64,000 nt of DNA from Topomyia yanbarensis (Eukaryota; Arthropoda; Insecta; Diptera; Culicidae), in the NCBI RefSeq assembly GCF_030247195.1, contig NC_080671.1:300866504-300930503 (forward strand), read 5' to 3'. Within the stretch, counting starts at the first letter, position 1. Each line of letters opens with the position of its first letter. The notes under the pieces are model-generated. The model had not been told where the DNA came from, did no database searches, and worked only from the letters and a program-made list of their open reading frames with translations. Positions 47,191-57,914 of this stretch are shown piece after piece. The translations under genes were made by a program, and so were the position numbers.

Positions 47191-50100
47191 TTAGTTGATT
47201 GGCGGCCAAATATTTCGTACGTCTTCATGACATGATGCAGGAAGAAATTGTTGATACTCATGAAGTAGAACTGAAAATTTAAAGTTTATAGAAAAACTCT
47301 GTAACCAATGGTTGGCATACGTACAATTGTGATCAACCTCCCAAAGCCGAATCAAACGAGTTCTATCGTAAATGTCATTCTGAAGCATAGTTTTTACAAA
47401 TGTATTGATCCGTGGAATTGTTGATGAATATGATTTTACTAGCGCTTCTGGTGACGAAAGTAGACTTTTCCTGAATCGCTTCAGTTTGGGAAACACGCAC
47501 CCAGAAATGAAAAATTTCGAAAAGTATCTGTAATTAAAAATTATAATCGTTAATATGTGACAACTTTTGAACTTCACCCACATCTAAAATATTCTGTAGG
47601 AACCATTTACAATTCTGAGGAATAATTAACTCACTGGCATCGTATCATATCCTTCGGCATTTCTATCTCCGTGATCGGCAACACCCAACCAGATTTCCCT
47701 ATAGTTGCTTGTACTGAACATAAAATGATATCTTTTGCTGAATTATACGTCGGTTCTGGTTCATCCAGCACTTTGATAATGTTACAATATTTCGGCGCTA
47801 ACTGCAGCAGCCATTCTGGTTGAACAGCTGTAATACCCCGGAGAAACATTTTACTTTTTCCTCCTTCCACGGTTCCATATGCTTCTTGATAGCAAATCCA
47901 CTCGGCATTTTGCTTATGCAAAACCGAACTGGAGTGTATAAAAACAGGTTCATCCATGTCTGGTAAATTATACGCCTGTTTGTACTTGATACGGTCCGCT
48001 TTCAATTTTATTTCGGTATCCGGAATTTTTCGAGCAACTCGATCGGCCATTCCAACTAGCATCAACTGTCGCAGAAGATTGGCTTGTGTATCATTCGGTG
48101 GTAATAACATTGGATCCACCATAAGGTTGAGATCCGTGAAATTTGCGTTACTTTCGTTGGTAAGCTGAACACGTAACTTACGAATCTCTTTGATTGCCTT
48201 TAGACGTATGCCATTATCTTCGCAGAATTCGGGAAGTCGATTTTTGCTGTTGGCAAATTCAGCAGCTCCCACCGCTCGAAGTAGAATCATAGGATCACCG
48301 AGCAGGAGGGAGTTGTTAGTTCCCGCCCAAGCTTTTCGTTTGCTACGCCACTTCTTGCAACTGCTGGATTCTTCGGAAAGGGATACTTCTTGAAGAACTT
48401 CCTGAACCGAAAGAGCAGCTACCATACAAATGGTGTATGGCAGTAAACCATGCTGATGACTTAAAGCCAACATTTTCCCAAACCGTGGAGCAACGGGAAA
48501 TGCAGAAATTGTACGACCTAAATCAGTTACGCGAGTCAGTGATTGGGATTTATTGTTTGTGTTTATGATGCATTCCTGAAGCGCGCCCATGAGCAGGAGT
48601 TTTTTCTCAGCTATCTGTAGCTGTGTGCGATCCGGAGGCGAAGGAAACGGAAAATTAACAACTTTATCAATGCCCATACATTTCATCTGTAGCACCAGAT
48701 CGTCGACCGGTTTCAGCTGAATTTCCGGAGTAGCATAATCCACAAATTCATCATTATACACTGCACTTGAATAAAGGCGATAACAGTGACCAGCAGTAAC
48801 TCTTCCGGCTCTCCCAGCTCGCTGATTAGCCGATGCTTTGCTAATGAAGGTTACTACAAAAGCAGTCACACCAGTTACTTTATCATATAATTTTGTTTTT
48901 TTGCGCCCACAATCGACCACATACTTAATGCCAGGGATTGTGAGCGATGTTTCTGCAACATTAGTAGCTACTACGCAGAGTCTAGTCCCATCAGGAGGAG
49001 TTTCAAACACTCGTTGTTGTTTTCCAGAGGACAGGATAGAATACAAAGGTAGCACCCAAAGTGGCTGACTGGCGGTTTGTTCAGCAATACGCAACAAATC
49101 ATCACAATCCGACTCGGTATCATTGGTCTCATCTGCTGATAAATTACCATCGTCTTGGTTATCTCTTTCATCTGGCTCTGATTCGTCCCATGGCATTTGG
49201 TAGTTATCCAAGTTAATTTGAGGTAATTCAATCCCTGACTTCTTGTTTTTTTGTTTAAGTTTTTGCTTTTTATCTCGCTTTGGTGCTTTGTTAGAATTAA
49301 CAAAAGTTTTCAACTGCTCGTCTTCATCTTCGGAGATACTTGCTATCGAATTCGGTATAGCACACTTAATCGAACGATTCTCTTTGTATGGAAAGGCTTT
49401 TCGAAGTTTTTTTACCATATAAGAGACTTCCTTCTGGCCCGTTAAAAAAACCAGTATACCACCTTCCGGTAACTTGGTATGTATTTTTACTGTTTTTAAC
49501 AATGCTTCGCGGACATAATCTGAAGAAGTTGTTTTACTGAAATGTACAGTCACTGGAAATTGTCGCGATTCTACATTAATAATCGGTGGAATCTTACTGA
49601 AGAGCATCTGATTTTCCGTAAAATCTTTTACCCTTAGTGTGGCTGACATTATAATCAGTTTTAAAGGAATTCCTTTCTTATTTCGTAAAACAACAATCCT
49701 CGATAACAGGCCAACAAGTATATCAGTGTATATACTACGTTCGTGTGCTTCATCCAAAATAACAACAGAGTATGCCGTAAGCATAAAATCGTTTTCAATT
49801 TCTTTCAACAATACACCATCTGTAACGAATTTTATTCTAGTATGATCCGTAACGTTACCTTCAAAACGAATTAAATACGAAACGATACTAGTTGAAACAT
49901 TCATTTCTGTGGAGACTCGTTTCGACATTGAAATTGCAGCAACACGCCGTGGCTCAGTTATAACGATCATGCCATGCGCTGGCAGTGCATATCCAGCTTC
50001 ATATAAGAATTGTGGAATCTGTGTTGTTTTACCACTTCCAGTTTCTCCAGCTAGAATAGTGACAGAGTTTTCACTGATTGTTTCCATGATTACTTGCTCT

Positions 50101-53100
50101 TCGGCAAGTATAGGAAGCTTTAATCGAGCGGCCTGAATTTCCGGATCACGATCTAGATGAACATACGTAACTGGTTGTCTTTCCAAGCGTGCTACCTTCA
50201 CATTTGCTTTATTTTCTGCTTCAGGTTTCAAAGATTTTCCCACAAATTCTGTGTGCTTGGGTAGTGGCATATTTTGTTGATCAGGGGGGATATTTTTATC
50301 TGTACCTCCTCTGGCATTATCTTCATTTTCCCCATGTATTTCCTTGTCTGAAGACGAATTTTCTTCAACAATGTTAAAAAAATTTCCGACGTGTTCAGCA
50401 TCTTCCAGACATTTTCGTTTTCTAGATAGAGCCAGACGCTTTTTTCTAGTTTGAACCAGGTTCTTATTTTTTTGCTCACAGCTGCGGCCAGGGATGATGG
50501 TTGCCGTTTTTATGATAGAGCCAAACTTTTGCTCCTTAAAATGTTGCTTCAAACCTTTGGTTTGCACCGAGCTTAGCTTGGTGTAGTTTTTTAATTCTTC
50601 GTTCGATACTTGTACTTCAGCCAAGGCAGTGATCAATGACAAACGATTTTCCTTTTTCTTTTTTTGATCGACAATTTTTTCCAGACGTTTTCTTTGTTTT
50701 TTAGACAGAATTTTTGAAACAGCCGCTTTATCTCGTTTAATTTTAGTTGGTCGTTTTCTGGAGGGTAGCACCAGTAAATTTGCTTCATCTGTTCCGACAT
50801 AGTCCTCACTTTGGAAATCTAATTTTATCTGCAAGATCGATAGAACGAGTACACGAGTGTTAGTATATAATAAATTGGACACTAAATATAAAACAGAGTA
50901 AATTATATACTGCCTATACTGCCGTTCTACGCATAATTGTCTCATGTATATAGGGAATCCCATAGAACATGGGACAAAATTTTTAATATTTAATATGCTT
51001 ATAACGGCAGTATAATCGCAAATCAATCCTATGTAGATAGGGATTCCCATTGAACGTGGGGTTGACTTGCGATTATGGGCAGTATAATCGCAAGTCAATC
51101 CCATTGGACATGAGACAGACTTGCGATTACGGGCGGTATAGTTACGATAAAGGGTTAAACTGTAAAGGATTGCCATTTCATGCACATATTGTGTAGTATT
51201 CTTTTCTTTTTGTTGCAATTGAAACAATACTAATTCTAGAGAAAATTTTCAATAGGACGTAAGAAACATTGAGAGCCTTTCTTTGTTTACTTTCTCTTTC
51301 GTTTATTACGACGTCATTACAACACTTTGTACTAATTTTCCAGTACATATCGAAAGCCGACGGTTTTTACTACAATATTATGCAAAGAGTAGAGTAGTAA
51401 ATGTTGAAATGGCTGAATAATGAACAGAAGAGAAAGACCTCAAAGAGAATCTCTCATTGTTACTTACGTCCTATTGAAAATTTTCTCTAGAATTGATCTT
51501 ATAAGCACTATGGATTCGATTTTACATTATGTTGAGTAAATGCGGTATTCGGGTTAATGAGATTCAGGCAAGTGGTCTATTCGGGTTTATAGCATTTGGG
51601 TAAATGGTTCATTCGGATAAATGGCTTTCGAGCGAATGTCATTCGGGTAAATGACTTTCGCGTGATTGTGATAGAACCCTATGATCACAAGCTCGAAACA
51701 AATTAGCCTAACCATATCATCAGCTTCACGCAACTAGGGTACATGGGAACGCTAGCTGATTATCTACAACAACGCCTGCAAAATGGGCAAATGACACGCG
51801 TTCGAAGTCTCTTTTTTGCACTACACCGGTGTAGCACCAAGAAAAACCGAAAACGCTATTAATGTAATATCTAGACCAACACGTTAAAAAGGCGTAAGTG
51901 CAAATGAGAGCCTCTCTATGTTTACTTTCTCTTTCGATTATTATGGCTTCATCATAAGGTAATTAGGCAATCCATTAGACGTTTGTTTGACAATTCAGCG
52001 GTGGGTTCTGTCAACAGGTCTACTCCTGCGAACAGAAAAACTCGTCCGACAAACATCTTTCGTTAGTCCGATTCGTTTGATGTTGGATCGAATCAACGAT
52101 ATTGTTGGACGTCGCACCCCTCGGAGTAACGTCAGAATAAGTAAACAAGAAATAATCAGCTGATCAGAAACGTCTCATGGATTGCCTAATTGTTCCGAAT
52201 CGAGGCTTTTTCGAAAAATGGGTTACTGTTTTGTCGGAAATGTTTCTAAATGGCATATTTTACAACAAACAATGAAAAAAAAAATCTGGGGGAAAGCTTC
52301 AAAGTAGTTTAAATTAAAAAAAAAGTTGTTCCTGGTAACCGTACTCACAGTGGTATTACGCATGAGTAACATTTTGGGCGAGTGTAGTGTGATGCGGCTT
52401 GGCCGCATAGCCGAGGATTCGAAGCGGCGCAAAGTCGCTGAGAATCCACCGGACGAGGTAGTCTTGTTTTCGCTGTGATCCACTTGTTTGCCTCATATAC
52501 CCAAACATAGGGCACACGAACGAAGCGATGTGGCGTAGCCACATTAGACAGGACAATATGTTATTTGTGTTAATAAATACTATCCTATTGCTACTAAATA
52601 TTTGCGTATTCAAGTTTCACATTATTATTTATTCTTCCTTGACCTAATTCAATGTTAACAAGTTACCATGTACATTTGTTGACAATAAATAACAGTAATT
52701 TTGTAATTTGTAATTTTATTGAGCACGATAACCTGTTAGTACAGACTTTGAATCAGGTCAAGGAAGTAATTTGTTGTATTGTTTATATTATAAAATGGAA
52801 CATTATTAATGCCTAATGCTTTTCTCTCGGTCTTTCGTTCAATCGGACTTAAACTAGAGATAGCCGCTATGTTTGAGTATACCGGGCAAACGAGTGGATC
52901 ACAGGTTCGCTTGCACTTCCGACAGCAAAAACAAGACCAACTCGTCCGTCTCTTGAACTCGGATATACGGCCAAGCCGCATCACATTATCTTCGCTCCAG
53001 ACATCATGCACAATACCACTGTGAGGTCGGTTACTAGGAACAACATATATTTTCAGTTAAACTACTTTAAAGCTTTCCCCCTGATTTTTTTTCATTGCTT

Positions 53101-53394
53101 GTGGTAAAATTGTAACTTGATTAATCGCACGGTAACCTGTTGGTTTTACTCAGGGCAAGGATAGTGCCATTTAAAACCATTTCCGACAAAATTCAACCCA
53201 TTTTACGTAAAAGCCGCTTTTCGGAACAATTACCGGGTCCGCTATTGACCTTGGATTTCGGACCGAATGTTTCGCCAGCAGATCTAACGTCCTCCACACC
53301 AATTTTACCATCCAGTTACCTGTTTAGTAGCACTGTTATCGATGATTGTTTCAAATTGCTTTCGGCCTTTTTCGTTAAATCGTCTTTTCCCCAT
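47191..53394 (-). CDS. kz: DEAH-box RNA helicase DHX37 (kurz)
   Basis: Coding exons on the minus strand: 53394-53320 (25 codons, MGKRRFNEKGRKQF...), 50828-47635, 47527-47325 and 47270-47191; introns of 2491, 107 and 54 nt; about 1183 residues. DHX37 (Dhr1 in yeast) removes U3 snoRNA from pre-ribosomes for 18S rRNA maturation in the nucleolus. Visible in order: basic coiled N-terminus, GETGSGKT, TEPRRVAA, DEAH, SAT, an acidic insert ending DCDDLL, TNVAETSLTIPG, QRAGRAGR, then helicase-associated and OB-fold regions, and the C-terminal FLPASCHEDVRNIWPP. The first exon was placed because MGK-RR-FN-KGR-Q matches the family start and its phase-0 GTAACT donor fits the phase-0 TTGCAG acceptor at 50829. 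The frame open upstream of 50828 is intron. Intron 1 is filled with miniature elements. Confidence 0.93.
51008..51146. repeat. Foldback repeats in DHX37 intron 1
   Basis: GTATAATCGCAA(A/G)TCAATCC appears three times, twice mirrored by TTGACTTGCGATTA. A related unit lies at 50919-50990. Confidence 0.6.
51232..51494. repeat. 263-bp miniature element in DHX37 intron 1
   Basis: Inverted ends of about 45 bp starting AATTCTAGAGAAAATTTTCA and containing ATAGGACGTAAG. Related to 33508-33748. A third, truncated copy is at 51890-51958. Confidence 0.85.
51541..51670. repeat. ATTCGGGTAAATG minisatellite
   Basis: About eight degenerate copies of ATTCGGGTAAATGG-like words, 15-20 bp apart, in DHX37 intron 1. 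Confidence 0.6.
51961..52191. repeat. 231-bp miniature element in DHX37 intron 1
   Basis: Inverted ends AATTAGGCAATCCATTAGACG / CGTCTCATGGATTGCCTAATT (one mismatch). GT on both sides may be the target duplication. Confidence 0.75.
52192..53235. repeat. 1-kb foldback element in DHX37 intron 1
   Basis: Arms 52192-52520 and about 52860-53235 are inverted relatives: TTTTGTCGGAAATG, GGGGGAAAGCTT, AAGTAGTTTAA, TGTTCCT-GTAACCG, CACAGTGGTATT and GATGCGGCTTGGCCG all recur mirrored. The spacer is AT-rich. No gene. The exact outer ends are uncertain. Confidence 0.65.
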
Positions 53395-53564
53395 GTTTAT
53401 CTTCAGATATCGGGTTTTGTTGGAACGGAATTTGCTGATAGAAAAATAACTATATAATATAACAATATTATAATAAAAAATCTCTGTATAGAGAATGTGG
53501 ATAATACTACACTCCACATTCCAATCGTTTGTTTACCTTTTATATGTCAGTGTGCCCTTACACA

Positions 53565-53610
53565 CCGGTCAAACCATTCGGAATTTGATTCGGAATCCTG
53601 AATGGAGTCA
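53565..53610. repeat. Family 2 fragment
   Basis: CCGGTCAAACCATTCGG to GAATGGAGTCA, interrupted by the family 3 insertion that follows. This is the DHX37 upstream region. Confidence 0.7.
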
Positions 53611-53778
53611 CCCAGTAAAGTTCAGCCGGAAATGAACCGGAATTCTGGCTGGTTCCAGTTCGTACAAGGGTTCCAGTGACACAATCGATTCTAGTTAGAA
53701 TCGGTTGTATCACTGGAGCCCGTGTAAGAATTGGAACCAGCCAGAATTCCGGTTCATTTCCGGCTGAACTTTACTGGG
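53611..53778. repeat. Family 3 palindromic element, complete
   Basis: CCCAGTAAAGTTCAGCCGG to GAACTTTACTGGG, arms of about 80 bp. CA is present on both sides (53609-53610, 53779-53780). Confidence 0.85.
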
Positions 53779-53794
53779 CAAGAGGCCATGACTA

Positions 53795-53942
53795 CCCTCT
53801 AAGAACGGTTGGTTTCAAAATCGTCCAATGAAGGACGTTCGTGGGACCAATTTGGACAACGTCCAAATAACCGTTCAACGAACGTCCATCGATGGACCCG
53901 TGTTGAACGATTTTGAAACAATTTTTTGGACGTCTCAGTGGG
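53795..53942 (-). repeat. Family 1 element, copy e
   Basis: Complete, inverted orientation; TA on both sides (53793-53794, 53943-53944). Confidence 0.85.
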
Positions 53943-54265
53943 TAGAGCACTCTAGTTAGAGTGTGGCCAAGAGGCCATGACGTATCCAAACGAACATTGA
54001 GATATCTGACGTTTAAAATACGCACACCGAGATCTCGCATTTTTATACTACCGTCCTCCCTTAAGCCCACGAGCGGTTTGTTTTCCTCCCAATTCGCAGT
54101 GCAAATGATTTGTTTTCCTCCCAATTTAAACGTCAAAACGACACAATACTAACGCAGCGGGATAAGTCTATGGAATTTGACGTATACACAATAGAAATAC
54201 GTCAAATTTCATGTTCGTTTGGATACGTCATGGCCTCTTGGCCACACTCTAATTAGAGTGCTCTA
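53943..54265. repeat. Family 4 foldback element TAGAGCACTCTA
   Basis: Inverted ends of about 50 bp: TAGAGCACTCTAGTTAGAGT, GTGGCCAAGAGGCCATGACG, TATCCAAACGAACAT. A family 5 copy sits inside. Fragments of the same end are at 53780-53792 and 57294-57326. Confidence 0.8.
53996..54171 (-). repeat. Family 5 element copy inside family 4
   Basis: Inverted relative to 30269-30446, with the same duplicated TTTTCCTCCCAATT block and GATAAGTCTAT end. Confidence 0.75.
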
Positions 54266-54279
54266 CTTACACGAGGTGT

Positions 54280-54404
54280 CCCTCTAAGAACGGTTGGTTT
54301 CAAAATCGTCCAATGACGGACGTTCGTTGGACCAATTTGGACAACGTCCATCGTTGGACCCGTGTTGAACAATTTTGAAACAAATTTTTGGACGTCTCAG
54401 TGGG
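54280..54404 (-). repeat. Family 1 element, copy f (internal deletion)
   Basis: CCCTCTAAG to CAGTGGG with about 23 bp missing between GTCCA and TCGTTGG. GT lies on both sides. Confidence 0.8.
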
Positions 54405-54413
54405 GTTAGTAAT

Positions 54414-54766
54414 GACATTACACGGAAACGAAAAACTACCTAAAATTGAGTTCCTTTGACTCAATCTCGTGGTATCGTGGGAGAACTTAAAATTAGGTAA
54501 ACCGTGTTGAAGGTAGTTTCCATTTAACCACGGCAAGAATTACAACTCATTGATAGATTTTTTATACTCAAATTTAAGTTGAATTTACCTAATTTTGAGT
54601 ATACCCCAAACAACTCAAAAGTACCTTCCTCCACGGAAGACCTCGACTGAGTCGAATCTCTCGTTTTGCTTTTGAAAACACTAATAAGTGCGAAAGCGAC
54701 GCGCAACTCAAAAGTAAGTTAAAAGAACTTATGCTGCAGGTTGTTTTATTTAACCGTGTAGTGAAC
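54414..54766. repeat. Miniature element ACACGGAAACG
   Basis: Ends TTACACGGAAACG / TTAACCGTGTAG, with ACCTAAAATTGAGTTCC and GACTCAATCTCGTGG inside. A fragment of the same family lies next to RRP1 (57716-57833). Confidence 0.6.
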
Positions 54767-54799
54767 AGTAAAGCCAAATTGACACTTTTCCGATCCGAT

Positions 54800-55115
54800 C
54801 CCAGTTAAACTCATTCCGGAACCGGTTCGGATTTCTGAATGGAGTCATTATGGATTCCAACCCAGTGAGACGTCCAAAAAATTGTTTCAAAATCGTTCAA
54901 ACAGGGGTCCATCGATGAACGTTCGATGAACGGTTATTCGGACGTTGTCCAAATTGGTCCCACGAACGTCCTTCATTGGACGATTTTGAAACCAACCGTT
55001 CTTAGAGGGAAATCAAATGCAACAACCGATTCCAACTCAGAATCGGTTGTTGCATTTGATTTGGAATCCATACTGACTCCATTCAGGATTACAAATTCCG
55101 AATGGTTTGACCGGG
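54800..55115. repeat. Family 2 element split by family 1
   Basis: CCCAGTTAAACTCATTCC at the left and GGTTTGACCGGG at the right. Family 1 copy g interrupts the arm between GGATTCCAA and AAATCAAATG. Confidence 0.85.
54861..55009 (+). repeat. Family 1 element, copy g (nested)
   Basis: CCCAGTGAGACG to TTAGAGGG, with AA on both sides (54859-54860, 55010-55011). Confidence 0.85.
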
Positions 55116-55187
55116 GATTCAGCGACGGTTCAGTAACGTGCACGGACGCCAACATAATTTCATAAAATCAAATGCGAGCATTCACAC

Positions 55188-55726
55188 AGTAGATACAGAA
55201 CACTAGATAAGGATTTTCGCTGGTGTTCCCATTGTTTTCGCCTCGGAACCAGAGTTAAAATATTCAAATTCATTGAATGAAAATTGATCATATTCAGCTG
55301 CATTCATTTTCAATATTCAGTGACGCAGCTGAAAACGTCAAACGAACAAACCGCCCATTCATCCATGCAGATTTTCATTCGTCTCCGATTATTACACGAA
55401 GCGACCGTGCAGCAACGAATCAAACGCATCAAAGTAGGCCCTGGCACAATGTAAGCGATGATAATTGTTGTTTCATATGCTTTACCGGCATTTGAAAACA
55501 TTTTCCTAGATAATTAGTGAAATGAATATATTGTACGATATTCAACTGAATGAATAAGGATGGATATCTGAATGAATATTTTTTCTATTCACCGCGAGTC
55601 GCGTCAGGTTCATTTTCAGCCGTCAAAAAAGAGCTTCGATTATTTTTAACTTTGCTCGAAACATGTTTGTTGTGCTTTCGGTATATATCTGTCAAGTTAT
55701 CGAAAGTCTTTGGTCCGCACTTTTGT
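55188..55726. mobile_element. Interrupted copy of the 4219-5026 hAT-like element
   Basis: AGTAGATACAGAACACTAGA to GTTTTCGCCTCGGAAC, then after an insertion AAACATGTTTGTTGTGCTTTC to TTTGGTCCGCACTTTTG. This equals the terminal 150 bp of the first element. The far end is lost at the family 3 fragment. Confidence 0.75.
55250..55654. repeat. 405-bp hAT-type miniature element
   Basis: Starts CAGAGTTAAAATA and ends TTTTTAACTTTG. The 8-bp flanks CTCGGAAC (55242-55249) and CTCGAAAC (55655-55662) differ at one base and join the interrupted host element. CA-G ends and 8-bp duplication fit hAT. Confidence 0.75.
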
Positions 55727-55842
55727 CCAGTTAGCCGGAAATGAACCGGAATTCTGGCTGGTTCCAGTTCGTATTCCCGCTCCACTGAAACAACCGATTC
55801 TAATTAGAAACGGTTGTGTCAATGGAGTTGGAATACGAACTG
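55727..55842. repeat. Family 3 element, truncated
   Basis: CCAGTTAGCCGGAAATG to TACGAACTGG; the right end is missing. The region 55843-56542 after it is AT-rich with GGCGATTT and TTGCCAGCAA palindromic words (shared with 14046-14072) and no gene. Confidence 0.7.
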
Positions 55843-56542
55843 GAAATGGCGCGTTCCCTGGGCGATTTAGGGGCGATTTAAGGGCGGGTAGAGCGGCAAA
55901 AAAATGACGGCGGCAAATCGCCCAAATGTTGCATATAAAATAGCCCCCTAATTGCCAGCAAATTGCTGGCAAACTGTAGGGCAATTAGCGCATCCGAGTT
56001 GGCAAATAGCCCCACGCTAGCCAGCAATTTGCCCTTTTTGACAGTGTATTCATAGTTATAATTAAGTTTATTGTGATTACCGTGTAGAGCGCTATCCCAG
56101 ATAGGCAATTTTGTTAAATATTCTACCAATTTCATTGAAATGTTTCGCTTAGTATGTAACTATTCCGTTGAAGCATATTTTCAATTATCATTAAAATTAT
56201 TGGCAGCATTAAAATGAAATTGAGAGAATATATAATAAAATTGTTTGCTTTTTTCATTTTAATTTTTAAGTTCAAATATTTAGAAAAAATAAACATGCAA
56301 AAACAAATCTGTCGTTGATTAAACGTATTTTATGCATTGTTAGAATAAAATTGCAATAAGCATTCCCAAAATAAAAATAGATTATGCTATGATAGTATAT
56401 TACCATATTTATGCATTCCAATGGGTGAATAGACCGAATATGGTTTTTGCATAAAATTTATGCTATTTAGTATTTTTCTTTTTCTCCGTGTAGATGAGAG
56501 TAGTCGGAATGATGTAGTACCGATGTCGGATGGAGATGACCT

Positions 56543-56709
56543 CCCAGTAAAGTTCAGCCGGAAATGAACTGGAATTCTGGCTGGTTCCCGTTCGTATACG
56601 GGCTCTAGTGATACAACCGATTCTAACTAGAATCGGTTGTGTCACTGGAGCCGGAATACGAACTGGAACCAGCCAGAATTCCGGCTCATTTCCGGCTGAG
56701 CTTAACGGG
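56543..56709. repeat. Family 3 palindromic element
   Basis: CCCAGTAAAGTTCAGCCGG to GGCTGAGCTTAACGGG; CT on the left and GCT on the right. Confidence 0.8.
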
Positions 56710-56814
56710 GCTACTTCGATCAGACATCATGTTGAACTATCAAACAAATTTTGCTCATTTTTGAGTAAAAGCGTTTTAGCTGCAATGAGTAGCTGAGGAT
56801 AAGCGTGCAGAAGA

Positions 56815-56980
56815 CCCAGTTAAGCTCAGCCGGAAATGAACCGGAATTCTGGCTGGTTCCAGTTCGTATTCCGGCTCGTGACACAACCGATTCTAGTTAG
56901 AATCGGTTGTTGCACTGGAGCCGGAATACGAACTGGAACCAGCCAGAATTCCAGTTCATTTCCGGCTGAACTTTACTGGG
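56815..56980. repeat. Family 3 palindromic element
   Basis: CCCAGTTAAGCTCAGCCGG to GAACTTTACTGGG, with GA duplicated on both sides. Confidence 0.85.
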
Positions 56981-56994
56981 GACGTGTGTTCACT

Positions 56995-57142
56995 CCCTCT
57001 AAGAACGGTTGGTTTCAAAATCGTCCAATGAAGGACGTTCGTTGGACCAATTTGGACAACGTCCAAATAACCGTTCAACAAACGTCCATCGTTGGACCCG
57101 TGTTGAACGATTTTGAAACAATTTTTTGAACGTCTCAGTGGG
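56995..57142 (-). repeat. Family 1 element, copy h
   Basis: Complete copy, CT on both sides. Two bases separate it from copy i in the same orientation. Confidence 0.85.
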
Positions 57143-57144
57143 CT

Positions 57145-57292
57145 CCCTCTAAGAACGGTTGGTTTCAAAATCGTCCAATGAAGGGCGTTCGTTGGACCAA
57201 TTTGGACAACGTCCAAATAACCGTTCAACGAACGTCCATCGTTGGACCCGTGTTGAACGATTTTGAAACAATTTTTTGGACGTCTCAGTGGG
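57145..57292 (-). repeat. Family 1 element, copy i
   Basis: Complete copy, CT on both sides; a head-to-tail tandem with copy h sharing the CT. Confidence 0.85.
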
Positions 57293-57715
57293 CTAGAGCA
57301 CTCTAATTAGAGTGTGGCCAAGAGCCCAGTGAGCAAATTTTCTGGCAGAGACCGCTCTGTTAGATTTCTGTAAGTCTTGGTTTGGCAGCCCTGTCAGATT
57401 TCTGCGCGTATCCTGTCGGGTTAGTTGAGCTAGGGCGAAATTTTGACAGGAACCGAGCAAAACCCTGGCATAACTCGGACATAAACTGTGCAAAGATCCT
57501 GGCAATTCCTACCTGGTAGAATTTAGCACGAATCGAGCAAAATATCTGACAAAGATGTGGCAGGAAGCGTGCAGAGATCTTGGCCGTACATTTCTGACTG
57601 GATTCTGGATAAAAGTGAGCAGCATCGGTTGGTTTAACCGCTTCTGTCAGAAACGGTTGTTGCATTTGAGCGAATTCGTTGCCAAATTAAAGTCAAGGTT
57701 GAGTTATTATTTTTG
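57293..57715. other. Repeat remnants, no gene
   Basis: A family 4 end (57294-57326), then CCCAGTGAGCAAATTTTCTGG and several TCTGGCAG/CTGTCAGA words on both strands, ending with GGTTGGTTTAACCGCTTC and AAACGGTTGTTGCATT. Probably another decayed CCCAGT-type foldback. Confidence 0.4.
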
Positions 57716-57833
57716 CCGTAGTTAAATGGAAATTACCTTCAACACGGTTTACCTAATTTTACATTCCTGCACGATAATACGAGATTGAGTCAAAAGTACA
57801 GAATTTTAGGTAGTTTTTCGGTGGCGTGTAGTG
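57716..57833. repeat. Miniature-element end immediately upstream of RRP1
   Basis: Complementary to the left part of 54414-54766 (TACCTAATTTTA, ACGAGATTGAGTCAAA, TTTTAGGTAGTTTTTCG) and ending CGTGTAGTG. Only 81 bp separate it from the RRP1 ATG. Confidence 0.65.
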
Positions 57834-57914
57834 TTCGCATCTGTCATCGCTGTCACTGCCATTAATATTTTATTTTATCAGGTCGTTTGTTTTTGTAGAA
57901 GTTTTTTGTTTAAG

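Noticed and set aside
50829..51227. Reading frame continuing upstream of DHX37 exon 2 as an N-terminal extension
   Set aside because: It runs through foldback repeats (GTATAATCGCAAG units), has no family similarity, and a TTGCAG acceptor at 50829 plus a matching phase-0 first exon at 53394-53320 explain the true start.
57831..57914. 28-codon upstream extension of RRP1
   Set aside because: It starts at a GTG at a miniature-element end; the ATG at 57915 has better context and matches the family start.
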